Part shown: one piece after another, positions 42,530 to 49,832 of the stretch | Layout of the letters: each line of letters begins with the position of its first letter | Position numbering within the stretch: position 1 is the first letter of the stretch | Position numbers and translations under genes: made by a program | The notes under the pieces: generated by a model | What the model was told of the DNA's origin: nothing | The model's input: the letters and a program-made list of their open reading frames with translations, nothing else | The model's database searches: none | NCBI GenBank assembly: GCA_900472485.1 | Contig: UCII01000008.1 | Span: 153,209-217,208 of the forward strand | Direction: 5' to 3' | Source of the DNA: Hyphomicrobiales bacterium | GTDB lineage: Bacteria; Pseudomonadota; Alphaproteobacteria; Rhizobiales; Rhizobiaceae | DNA length: 64,000 bases

Positions 42530-43645
42530 ATGAACTTCACAGACACAGTCACCGTCGCGGGGACGCGGCGGACGGGAGACGGCTATCTCGTGGCCGACGC
42601 CCGCATTGCACGCACAGGCATTCAAAACTATGCCGGCGCCGAAATCGGTAGGCCCGAGATGTCCACCGTGCGCATCTATCGGCCCGGCGGTGAGGTCTTT
42701 TCCGAGGACACGCTCAAGAGTGCCGCTCACCGTCCGGTGACAAACGATCATCCGCCCGAGATGGTCACCTCGGAAAACTGGAAGAAATATGCTGTCGGCC
42801 AGACCGGAGACGAGATCGCCGGTGAGGGCATCTTCCTTCGCGTGCCGCTGATGGTCAGCGATGAAGACACGATCCAAGCCATCGAAAGCGGCAAGCAGGA
42901 GCTTTCGGCCGGCTATGTCTGCGATGTCGATTTCACCGCCGGCGTGACGCCTGCGGGCGAAGCCTATGACGCCATCCAGCGAAACATTCGCATCAACCAT
43001 ATCGCCATTGTGCGCCGTGGCCGGGCGGGCTCGAAAGTCCGCATCGGCGATGCCGCCGCACCGTGGGGCTGCTCTCCTCTCGCAGCCCCACGCCCCCTTT
43101 CCCATGACAAGCAAAGCAAGGAAGGAATGATGTCCACGAAGACGATCATGATTGATGGCGTCGAGATCGAAGTTTCTGATCAGACTGCAGAGATCATCAC
43201 GACATTGCGGCAGCGCCTTGCTGACGCCGAGACCAGCCATCAGAAGGCGATTGCCGTCCGGGATGCCGAACTCGATACGCTGAAAACCGCTCTTCTTGAC
43301 GAAGCGGAGATCGAGCGCCGCGCCGAGGCGCGGGCCGATCTGATCGGCCTTGCGAAGGCCATCGCCGGTAACGTCCAGACGTCAGGCCTTTCGGACACTG
43401 CGATCCGCAAGGCCGTCGTGATCGCCAAAGCCGGCGAGGGCGCGGTCCAGGGCCGATCGGAGACCTATATCGATGCGCGCTTCGACGTGCTGGCCGAGGG
43501 GCTACGCAAGAGGCCGGATCTTTTTGCCGATGCCATCAAAGACGGCATCAACCCTACGCAGCCATCCGCATCCGCAGCCTTTGCAGCCTACGCAGCGATG
43601 GTGCGCGATCTCGAGAGCGCGCATCTGGCCGCCAACCCCTCTTAA
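42530..43645 (+). CDS. Prohead protease/scaffold (DUF2213 family)
   Basis: A 371-residue protein. The first 180 residues are the DUF2213 protease-like domain (THP-like sequence AHRPVTNDHPPEMVTSENW, then LSAGYVCDVD and NHIAIVRRGRAG). After a proline/alanine linker an in-frame internal ATG (43127) preceded by AAGGAAGGA begins MMSTKTIMIDGVEIEVSDQT and a helical, charged scaffold-like part (LRQRLADAETSHQKAIA). This resembles lambda C/Nu3. The protease matures the capsid, and the C-terminal part can act as scaffold. Confidence 0.82.
   Translation: MNFTDTVTVAGTRRTGDGYLVADARIARTGIQNYAGAEIGRPEMSTVRIYRPGGEVFSEDTLKSAAHRPVTNDHPPEMVTSENWKKYAVGQTGDEIAGEGIFLRVPLMVSDEDTIQAIESGKQELSAGYVCDVDFTAGVTPAGEAYDAIQRNIRINHIAIVRRGRAGSKVRIGDAAAPWGCSPLAAPRPLSHDKQSKEGMMSTKTIMIDGVEIEVSDQTAEIITTLRQRLADAETSHQKAIAVRDAELDTLKTALLDEAEIERRAEARADLIGLAKAIAGNVQTSGLSDTAIRKAVVIAKAGEGAVQGRSETYIDARFDVLAEGLRKRPDLFADAIKDGINPTQPSASAAFAAYAAMVRDLESAHLAANPS
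43116..43129 (+). promoter_or_regulatory. Internal RBS and start for a scaffold form
   Basis: AAGGAAGGA directly precedes ATGATG at 43127, in frame with the DUF2213 gene. The product would be about 172 residues, helical and charged. Independent translation of scaffold from within the protease gene is known from lambda C/Nu3. Confidence 0.65.
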
Positions 43646-43672
43646 CCAGGTCAACGAAAAGGAGACGCTTCA

Positions 43673-44143
43673 ATGGCGACTTATCAGACCACCTATGGAA
43701 ACGCTCCTCGGAAGGGCCTGCACGGGCAGATCGCTTCTGAGGAAAAGGCCAACAAGATCAGCCGCACGGTTGAAACTGCTGCCGGCATCAAGTTCGGGCA
43801 GCCCGTGCAGCGCGGCCTTGCAGATCATGGCGTTGCGCCTTTCACCGCCGGAGGCAAGTTCATCGGCATTGCCGTGCTGACACCGAATGTGCTGCCTGAT
43901 GTGGCACCGGCCGGCGGTTACGCCCAGTTCGTCACGGGCGCGTTCCTGACCTCCGGTCAGTTGTATGTAAGGGCCGGCGGCGCGGTCTCGGATGGTGACG
44001 CCGTCTACTACAACCCGACGACGGACGCCTACGTCAACGCCGCCGGCACCGGCATCGTCGGTCCCATTCCCGATTGTTTCTTCGATACGAGCGGCAGCAA
44101 CGGCGACATCGTCGAGATCTCGCTCAAGCACAGGAGCGCCTAA
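43673..44143 (+). CDS. Capsid cement/decoration-like protein
   Basis: A 156-residue protein of the structural-cement (DUF2190/Gp24-like) type: KISRTVETAAGIKFGQPVQR, then GYAQFVTGAFLTSGQLYVRA and GDAVYYNP, the usual glycine-rich beta-barrel of decoration proteins between scaffold and capsid genes. It begins 27 bases after the scaffold stop. Decoration strengthens the expanded capsid. Confidence 0.75.
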   Translation: MATYQTTYGNAPRKGLHGQIASEEKANKISRTVETAAGIKFGQPVQRGLADHGVAPFTAGGKFIGIAVLTPNVLPDVAPAGGYAQFVTGAFLTSGQLYVRAGGAVSDGDAVYYNPTTDAYVNAAGTGIVGPIPDCFFDTSGSNGDIVEISLKHRSA

Positions 44144-44146
44144 TCC

Positions 44147-45118
44147 ATGAACCAGTTCGTTCGACAGCAGTTTGCCGACGCACAGGCCGCCTATTCCTTC
44201 GTCATTGCGCAGGGACGCAATATCGAGACGCGCATCTATCAGCGCCGCTATCCGACTCTCAACTACGGCCTCCATGTCCCGGTCGTCACCGAAGGCAATG
44301 AATGGGCCTCCGGCACGACCTTCTTCACCGTCGACAGCGCCGGCGAGGCGAAATTCCTTTCCGCCGCCGGCACCGACATGCCGTTCAACCAGTCTACCCG
44401 CGACAGCGCCAGCCATGATTTCGCAATGATCGGTTCGGGCTGGGAGTGGAACCTCGAGGAGGTCAATCAGGCCGCGCTCTACAATCTCGATCTCAATGCT
44501 TCCAACGCCATTTTCGCCGCCGATAAGATCGAGCGCCTGCTCAATTCCGTCGCCATGATCGGTTCGACGGAAAAGGGCTGGACCGGTTTCGTCAACGATC
44601 CGAAGGTGTCGCGCGTCGATGTCGCTGCCGATGGTACGGGCGGCTCGACCTATTGGTCCGCCAAGACGGCCGATCAGATCCTGCGCGATGTCAACGATCT
44701 TATCGGCGGCGTGCGGCAGCGGACCGGCGAAGTCGAATGGATCGACAGCCTGCGTCTGCCGCCGGAAGCCTTCCGTCTGATCGCCACCAAGCGGCTTGCC
44801 GACGGCGACGGCTACATCACCGTGCTGGACTTCCTGCGTCGCGGCAATGTCTATACGGCGGAGACGGGCCAGCCGCTCGACATCCAGCCGCTGCGCGAGC
44901 TTGCGACGGCCTCTCAGGATGGCGGCGGCCGCATGGTCGTCTATCGCCGCGATCCGGAAGTGCTGCGCTTCCATCTGCCGATGCCGCGCCGCGTGCTGCA
45001 GCCGCGCCAGAAGTCGATCATGAGCTTCGAGACCGGCATCATCGCCCGCACCGGCGGCACCGAGGTTCGTCTGCCGGCGGCGATTGCCTATGGCGACGAG
45101 ATCACGGCTGCGGCCTGA
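44147..45118 (+). CDS. Major capsid protein (DUF2184 family)
   Basis: A 323-residue major capsid protein: SFVIAQGRNIETRIYQRRYP, GSGWEWNLEEVNQAALYNLD, GGRMVVYRRDPEVLRFHLPM and QKSIMSFETGIIARTGGTEV in order, typical of the DUF2184 group with an HK97-like fold. It follows the cement gene by three bases. DUF2213, cement and DUF2184 next to DUF1073 portal is a coherent capsid module. Confidence 0.85.
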   Translation: MNQFVRQQFADAQAAYSFVIAQGRNIETRIYQRRYPTLNYGLHVPVVTEGNEWASGTTFFTVDSAGEAKFLSAAGTDMPFNQSTRDSASHDFAMIGSGWEWNLEEVNQAALYNLDLNASNAIFAADKIERLLNSVAMIGSTEKGWTGFVNDPKVSRVDVAADGTGGSTYWSAKTADQILRDVNDLIGGVRQRTGEVEWIDSLRLPPEAFRLIATKRLADGDGYITVLDFLRRGNVYTAETGQPLDIQPLRELATASQDGGGRMVVYRRDPEVLRFHLPMPRRVLQPRQKSIMSFETGIIARTGGTEVRLPAAIAYGDEITAAA

Positions 45119-45190
45119 CGCTGATCGCCCTCTTTCCGATTCTCGCGGGGAGAGGGCATCTGTCTTCTCAACGATCGACACGGAGCTTTC

Positions 45191-45688
45191 ATGTCCGCAT
45201 CCTTTTACGGCACGCTTGCTGCCGCCGATGCCTATTTCGCCGATCGTGCCAATGTCGGCTGGACCGCGGCCAATGAAGGCGATCGCCTGGCGGCGCTGGT
45301 GCGTGGATCGCAGGCCCTCGATAGCCTCTACGAGCCCAAATTCAGCGGGCGGCGAACCGGAGGCTATGATCAAGCCCTGTCTTGGCCTCGCAGCGAGGCG
45401 ACGACCGTGAATGGTGAAGTGATCGCTGACGATGCATTGCCGCTGGCCGTGACTTATGCGGGATATGAAGCGGCGGCGCTTGAGCTTGCGGAGCCCGGCA
45501 GCCTGACACCTGTCATCGTCGCGGCTCGCACGGTGAAGCGCGAGAAGGTGGGACCGCTGGAGACGGAATATGCCGTTGCCGACACGAGCGGCGACATGGT
45601 TGCCGCCGCAAGGCCGGTGCTGACCAAGCTCGATGGGCTGCTCTATCCACTCCTGCGTCCGGTACTCCCCGGCATTCTGGTGGTGTGA
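45191..45688 (+). CDS. Head-tail connector (DnaT-like/adaptor)
   Basis: A 165-residue protein of the DnaT-like ssDNA-binding name group, which in phages serves as head-tail adaptor. FYGTLAAADAYFADRANVG, then GSQALDSLYEPKFSGRRTGG and ALPLAVTYAGYEAAALEL are usual adaptor segments. It follows the capsid gene and precedes a small connector gene whose start it overlaps. Confidence 0.72.
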   Translation: MSASFYGTLAAADAYFADRANVGWTAANEGDRLAALVRGSQALDSLYEPKFSGRRTGGYDQALSWPRSEATTVNGEVIADDALPLAVTYAGYEAAALELAEPGSLTPVIVAARTVKREKVGPLETEYAVADTSGDMVAAARPVLTKLDGLLYPLLRPVLPGILVV

Positions 45689-46044
45689 TGGCGGCTTTCG
45701 ATTACGACAAGGCGCGGGCGACCGGCGAGCGCTTGATCGCCAAGTTTGGCCAGAAGGGTAGTCTGCGGCGCATCACGAATTCGGGGCCGGACTACGATCC
45801 GGTGCAGACGAGCGAGGACTTTGTCTGCTCGCTTGTCAATCTCGATCAGAATCAGTCGCATATCGCCGATACGTTTATCCAGCGTGGGGATCGCATGGTC
45901 TATCTCTCGACCGAAGGACTATCGATCACGCCGATGCTGGCCGACAGGCTGGTGATCGGCGGAGTCGAACATTCGATCGTCGATATCCAGCCGCTATCGC
46001 CGGGCGGGACGATCGTCTTTTGGCAGCTGCAGGTGCGGCGATGA
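45688..46044 (+). CDS. Putative head-tail joining protein
   Basis: A 118-residue protein started at ATG 45688, whose first base is the last base of the previous stop. ATGERLIAKFGQKGSLRRIT and the beta-rich remainder (DRMVYLSTEGLSITPMLADR) resemble stopper or head closure proteins. The downstream gene overlaps it by four bases. Assignment by position and style. Confidence 0.65.
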   Translation: MAAFDYDKARATGERLIAKFGQKGSLRRITNSGPDYDPVQTSEDFVCSLVNLDQNQSHIADTFIQRGDRMVYLSTEGLSITPMLADRLVIGGVEHSIVDIQPLSPGGTIVFWQLQVRR

Positions 46045-46268
46045 AGGCTCTGGTGCGTTTCAAGACGATCCTGACGCTTTGGCTGCTGTCACGAGTGATC
46101 CTGCTGCTCAATCGGGTTTCACCATTGCCGGGAATTGAGAGCAGTGGCGGGACGAAGGCCGAATCCCGAACGACCAAACCTGCGGTTCGTGCCCGTTACG
46201 GCCATCTCACCCTTTTGAATTTCGAACGGCGTGGCTCTTCACCGGGCGACGCCGCTGATGATCCATAA
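46041..46268 (+). CDS. Small hypothetical connector-region protein
   Basis: A 75-residue protein starting at 46041 with a four-base overlap to the previous gene. A hydrophobic basic helix (RFKTILTLWLLSRVILLLN) at residues 5-24 is followed by a Ser/Thr/Lys-rich tail. No family. It may be a small membrane-associated factor or non-essential insertion between joining and tail genes. Confidence 0.5.
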   Translation: MKALVRFKTILTLWLLSRVILLLNRVSPLPGIESSGGTKAESRTTKPAVRARYGHLTLLNFERRGSSPGDAADDP

Positions 46269-46289
46269 CCCTATCAAGGGGCAATCGAC

Positions 46290-46682
46290 ATGGCTTCCTC
46301 TAATTTTTCCGCTGATATCGCCGCCTGGGCCGAGCGAACCAAGCGCCGCATGGAAGAGGTGGCGAACCTCTCCGCACAACGGCTGGCCGAGGCGATCGTC
46401 GGGGCAACGCCTGTGGCCTCCGGCGAACTTGTCAATTCCTTCCGGGTCTCCGCCTCGCCACGGCAAAGCGAGGATGCTGAGGGATCTGACGAAGGCCAGC
46501 CGGTTAATCTGGCCGGTCTCGGCGTGCCATTGGGTGGCATGATCCATATGGGTTTCACCGCGCCACACGCCGCCGCAGTCGAATATGGCAGGGATGGGCA
46601 GGCGGGGCAGGGCATGGTGCGGCTTGCGGCGCGCCAGTGGCCTGAAATCGTCGAGCGCGCTGCGCGCGACACGGCCGACTGA
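46290..46682 (+). CDS. HK97 gp10-like tail completion protein
   Basis: A 130-residue protein of the gp10-like neck/tail completion type: WAERTKRRMEEVANLSAQRL, the conserved TPVASGELVNSFRVS, and the late 'GFTAPHAAAVEYGRDGQAGQ' segment. It assists in joining tail to head. It lies between the connector genes and the tail terminator. Confidence 0.8.
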   Translation: MASSNFSADIAAWAERTKRRMEEVANLSAQRLAEAIVGATPVASGELVNSFRVSASPRQSEDAEGSDEGQPVNLAGLGVPLGGMIHMGFTAPHAAAVEYGRDGQAGQGMVRLAARQWPEIVERAARDTAD

Positions 46683-46718
46683 TCCCCCGAAATCTCAACA
46701 ATCTAGACAAGGTGACAC

Positions 46719-47150
46719 ATGGCGACGGCGACGGACGCTCTCATTCTGGCTGCGCTGCTGGACCATCTGGCCGCACTCCAATTCCAGCCGCCATTGCCGG
46801 TGGCGCAGCCGGGCATTGCCTTCCCGCCGGCAGGGCAAGAAAAGCCGGATAACTATCTGGCCGTCAGCTACCTGCCCAACCGCCCCCGGCAGGTGACACT
46901 CGGCGATGATCCGCAGCAGAAGCTCGGGCTTCTGCAGGTGTCCGTTTATTGGAAGGCCGGCGGCGGGCTGATCAAGCCGCTCGATGCCGCCGGTCAGGTC
47001 ATCGACCATTTCAACAACAAGACGCTGTTCGTCTCTGGCGTGAAGATCACGATCAGTGGCGAGCCGTGGGCCGCAGGCCCGATCCAAGAGGATGACCGGG
47101 TGCAGATACCGGTCACCATTCCCTACACCGCCTTTGAACCGGAGAGATGA
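46719..47150 (+). CDS. Tail terminator (DUF4128 type)
   Basis: A 143-residue protein: DALILAALLDHLAALQF, the proline-rich loop PVAQPGIAFPPAGQEKPDNY, the strand YLAVSYLPNRPRQVTLGD, and a C-terminal RVQIPVTIPYTAFEPER. It resembles DUF4128 tail terminators that cap the tube. It precedes the tail tube gene by three bases. Confidence 0.78.
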   Translation: MATATDALILAALLDHLAALQFQPPLPVAQPGIAFPPAGQEKPDNYLAVSYLPNRPRQVTLGDDPQQKLGLLQVSVYWKAGGGLIKPLDAAGQVIDHFNNKTLFVSGVKITISGEPWAAGPIQEDDRVQIPVTIPYTAFEPER

Positions 47151-47153
47151 TCC

Positions 47154-47639
47154 ATGGCGAATAAAAGTACCAAGAAGGGCTCCAAGGTCTACGTATGCGA
47201 GACGCCCCAGAATAGCGATCTTACGGCCAGCGCCTATGCCGCGCTGACCTGGGTGCAGGTGGGCAAGGTCGGCAAGGTCGGCGATTTCGGCTCGGACTCC
47301 ACCATCAACCACTACGATACGCTGGATGAGCCGGTGCAGCAGAAGCAGAAGGGCGTCTCCAATGCGGGCGACCCGGAGCTTGAAGTCGCCTCCATCGCCG
47401 ACGATCCCGGCCAGGACATCCTGCGCACCTTCGGTGATCCCCTCAACATCAACAACATGGCGATCAAGGTGGAGCGCAACGACGCGCCGCAAGGCAAGAC
47501 CAACACGGTGTTCTATTCGCGCGGCGTCGTTTCCGGCCCGCTCTATCCCGGCGGCGGCTCCGACGATTTCGATCTGGAGAAGTTCAAGATCGGCCTCAAC
47601 CAGCTGCCGATCCGCGTCGATCCCGTCACCACGCCGTAA
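47154..47639 (+). CDS. Major tail tube protein
   Basis: A 161-residue tube protein: KKGSKVYVCETPQNSDLTAS, LTWVQVGKVGKVGDFGSDST and NNMAIKVERNDAPQGKTN, then FYSRGVVSGPLYPGGGSDDF. These are usual sections of siphophage tail tubes. It is followed by the frameshifted chaperone pair, as expected. Confidence 0.85.
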   Translation: MANKSTKKGSKVYVCETPQNSDLTASAYAALTWVQVGKVGKVGDFGSDSTINHYDTLDEPVQQKQKGVSNAGDPELEVASIADDPGQDILRTFGDPLNINNMAIKVERNDAPQGKTNTVFYSRGVVSGPLYPGGGSDDFDLEKFKIGLNQLPIRVDPVTTP

Positions 47640-47722
47640 GCACCATCTTACGGAACCTTGCGCGCGTCGCTCTCCTGCGGCGCGCGGCCACTCGATTATG
47701 TCCCAACCGATAAGGTGTTTCC

Positions 47723-48124
47723 TTGGATATCTCCAGTCTCGTCAATTCCGAAGATCTCTTCGAGCTGCAGCTCCTGCATCCGGCTACCGAGGAGCCGCTC
47801 GGCATCTCCTTCATGATCCGCTCGGCCGAGAGCAACGAGGTGAAGAAGATCGTTCGCCAGCATAGCGACCGCTTCCTCGCCAGTCGCAAGAAGAAGCTGA
47901 CCACCAGCAAGGTCGAGGCCGAATATCTCGACAAGGCGGCCGCCGCCATCGCTTCCTGGAGCTGGGGCGAGCAGCGGTGGAAGGGCGAACAGCCGTTGCT
48001 TTCCTTCGAGAAGGCCCGCGAAGTCGTCGAGGAAGCCGGCTGGATCTACGATCAGGTGGCCGGCGCCTCGGAGGACCGCGCAAATTTTATGAAGAGCTTG
48101 CCGAAGGGCTTTCAGAAGCCGTAG
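47723..48124 (+). CDS. Tail assembly chaperone G-like (zero-frame product)
   Basis: A 133-residue protein from TTG 47723 (AAGGTG upstream). FELQLLHPATEEPLGISFMI and the helical KKKLTTSKVEAEYLDKAAAA are chaperone-like and resemble gpG homologues. A slippery heptamer at 48082-48088 precedes its stop by 36 bases and allows the longer G-T product. It lies between tail tube and tape measure, as in lambda. Confidence 0.82.
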   Translation: MDISSLVNSEDLFELQLLHPATEEPLGISFMIRSAESNEVKKIVRQHSDRFLASRKKKLTTSKVEAEYLDKAAAAIASWSWGEQRWKGEQPLLSFEKAREVVEEAGWIYDQVAGASEDRANFMKSLPKGFQKP

Positions 48125-48453
48125 GGATCGTAGCGCGCTATGATTGCGTGCGCGATACAAATGGCGAGACCCGGCGCGAACGCAACGAGGCCTTCGAGCT
48201 TTTAAGCCCGGAGGCCGAGGTGCCGGAGGCCGGCCATGCGCTCTGGGACTGGTTCTGGGACCTGCGCTCGGCGCAGGCCCCCGGCTTTTCCGGCCCGGCG
48301 CCGCTCTCCCACCAGGAAATGCTGGCCTGGCTGCAACTGACCGGCAACCACCTGCGCCGCGAGGACATCGCCGTGCTGAAGGCGATGGACGGGCGCTATT
48401 GCCAGGCGGTGGAGGAGGAGACGGAGGCGATCAGGGTGCGGGAGGCGGGGTAG
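47723..48453 (+). CDS. Tail assembly chaperone GT made by -1 frameshift
   Basis: Reading 122 zero-frame codons to TTT ending at 48088, slipping back one base and continuing in the -1 frame gives 243 residues. The -1 part begins YEELAEGLSEAVGI and contains a GpT-like region (GHALWDWFWDLRSA, PLSHQEMLAWLQLTG, EDIAVLKAMDGRYC). The T part binds the tape measure. The reading frame ends at 48453, where a truncated transposase gene begins on the other strand. Confidence 0.85.
48082..48088 (+). promoter_or_regulatory. -1 ribosomal slippery heptamer AAATTTT
   Basis: Zero-frame codons are GCA AAT TTT, so the site reads A AAT TTT, a canonical X XXY YYZ slippery sequence. The stop of the zero frame follows 36 bases later, and the -1 frame is open for 121 further codons. 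Confidence 0.82.
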
Positions 48454-48667
48454 CGTTAGCATCCGCCGGAACGAGGATGAGGTGAACATGGTTGGGCATC
48501 AACACCCAGCCCCAGACCTCTACGCCAGCGGCACGACAATGATGAGCCAGGAGATTGCGATAGAGCGCATAGTCATCGTCGCAAAAGAAGGTTTGCGCCC
48601 GCCCGTTGCCGCGTTGGGTAACATGATGTGGGGTATCAGGGATGACGATACGAGCGAGACAGGCCAT
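48431..48667 (-). pseudogene. Truncated REP-associated tyrosine transposase (RAYT) fragment
   Basis: The 78 residues start ARIVIPDTPHHVTQRGNGRA and contain the HUH-type metal motif VLMPNHVHLILVP. Complete RAYTs are about 140-200 residues and carry the catalytic tyrosine after this region; here the frame stops shortly after PADANATPPPAP. It therefore lacks the catalytic Tyr and is a remnant. It ends inside the 3' end of the chaperone T reading frame, marking an insertion site in the tail operon. Confidence 0.82.
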
Positions 48668-48807
48668 TGGCTGCCTTGGTCAGATCTAATCTTATTGAGT
48701 GCACGGTCACCGTATTTAAATCAAAAGATGGTCCAGTAACAGATATTGCAAGTTCTGCGAGCTTGAGAACCCCATGACTATTGCACTTTCAGGCATCCAT
48801 CAAAGTG

Positions 48808-49194
48808 TCAGCGCGTATTTTTCCTATTTGCAATAGCATCGAAAGCCGCATCCAGTTTGTGATATCGCTCCATCAGCAAATCACTGCATTTATCAACTGT
48901 GACCTTGGGGTTCTTGTAAAGTGGGTCGCGCGCCATCTTCTTTTCCCATTCATCCATAATCTGGCGCGCCAGGTCGGCATTTTCCGTTACATTAACCAAT
49001 CCTGCTTCAACTGCCTTGCGCACTTTTAGATATGATTCAACGCCGATGCCGTTGCGGCAGAAATAGGCGGCACTCAGGCTGGCGTAACTGGCGTTCGTAA
49101 ACGCAGTCGTTAGTTCTGCGAGCTTTTGATCGTCTCCTGCAGTAGCGATTCCGCTTATCATGCACATGAAAGTTGCGAAAATTAATCGACGCAT
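48808..49194 (-). CDS. Hypothetical secreted protein (moron)
   Basis: A 128-residue protein with a signal peptide (MRRLIFATFMCMISGIATAG, cleavage near residue 19-20). The mature part is helical with two cysteines (YFCRNGIG and VDKCSDLL) that may form a disulfide, and an acidic/basic mixture. It lies on the minus strand in AT-richer DNA between the chaperones and the tape measure. No family. An envelope function in the lysogen is likely. Confidence 0.6.
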   Translation of the reverse strand: MRRLIFATFMCMISGIATAGDDQKLAELTTAFTNASYASLSAAYFCRNGIGVESYLKVRKAVEAGLVNVTENADLARQIMDEWEKKMARDPLYKNPKVTVDKCSDLLMERYHKLDAAFDAIANRKNTR

Positions 49195-49235
49195 GTTGCC
49201 TCTATAGGTTGATTTAAGCTCTTAGATATCGGTGT

Positions 49236-49778
49236 TCAGCCGAAGATGCGCCGAAGCTGGTCGCGTATCCATCCCACATAAGGGGCGATTGGTTTGGTGT
49301 AATCTAGTTTTTCCTGTTCAGTTAGGGGCGGGTCATTGCTAGTGTCTCGCAGTATTTGTGAAAATGTAGAGGTGTCCGTAGGGCGGGGAAGGACTTCGAA
49401 CATTGCTAGTTTGGATGTGCTGCCATCGTGGGAGAGGTATTGGCAAACGACTGTTGTCGTGGTCACTTCTGCATTCTTGTTTAATACGTTAAAATTCAGG
49501 GTTGCGGTATAATATACCGGCTTCATCCTGCCTTTATCAAATTCCTTCAGATACACTTCTTTGAGATATGGGATGTTCTCGTATCGCTCCCCGACATCAG
49601 CCCTTGTCGCAGGCCTGTCGCTAAGAAAGAATCTGTTGCGCTCATAGGTAGATGGTGCCGCGAGATATTTTGCCAGTTTTGTCTCACAGGCTCTCACGAT
49701 CGGCGGATCAAAGACGCCGCAGCCGCTCAACATTGGCAACATGAGCGATGCCGCAACTACGTTTGAAAACGACTTCAT
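49236..49778 (-). CDS. Putative lipoprotein (moron)
   Basis: A 180-residue lipoprotein: a hydrophobic leader ends in LSGC, with Cys20 as lipidation site. The mature protein has a compact beta-rich domain (YYTATLNFNVLNKNAEVTTT, VVCQYLSHDG) and a helical C-terminus. Phages often place exclusion lipoproteins (for example Llp of T5 or Cor-like proteins) in such spots, but no similarity to those is claimed. It is the upstream gene of the minus-strand patch. Confidence 0.65.
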   Translation of the reverse strand: MKSFSNVVAASLMLPMLSGCGVFDPPIVRACETKLAKYLAAPSTYERNRFFLSDRPATRADVGERYENIPYLKEVYLKEFDKGRMKPVYYTATLNFNVLNKNAEVTTTTVVCQYLSHDGSTSKLAMFEVLPRPTDTSTFSQILRDTSNDPPLTEQEKLDYTKPIAPYVGWIRDQLRRIFG

Positions 49779-49832
49779 AAAATCCCCCTAGTGCCCCGGC
49801 TGATTTTTGCCATCAATTTGAAAGGTATACCA

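Noticed and set aside
43670..45373. A 567-codon minus-strand open frame
   Set aside because: Antisense to cement and capsid genes; translation without family features.
48482..48739. Plus-strand 85-codon frame opposite the RAYT remnant
   Set aside because: Antisense to a recognisable transposase fragment; no RBS or domain.
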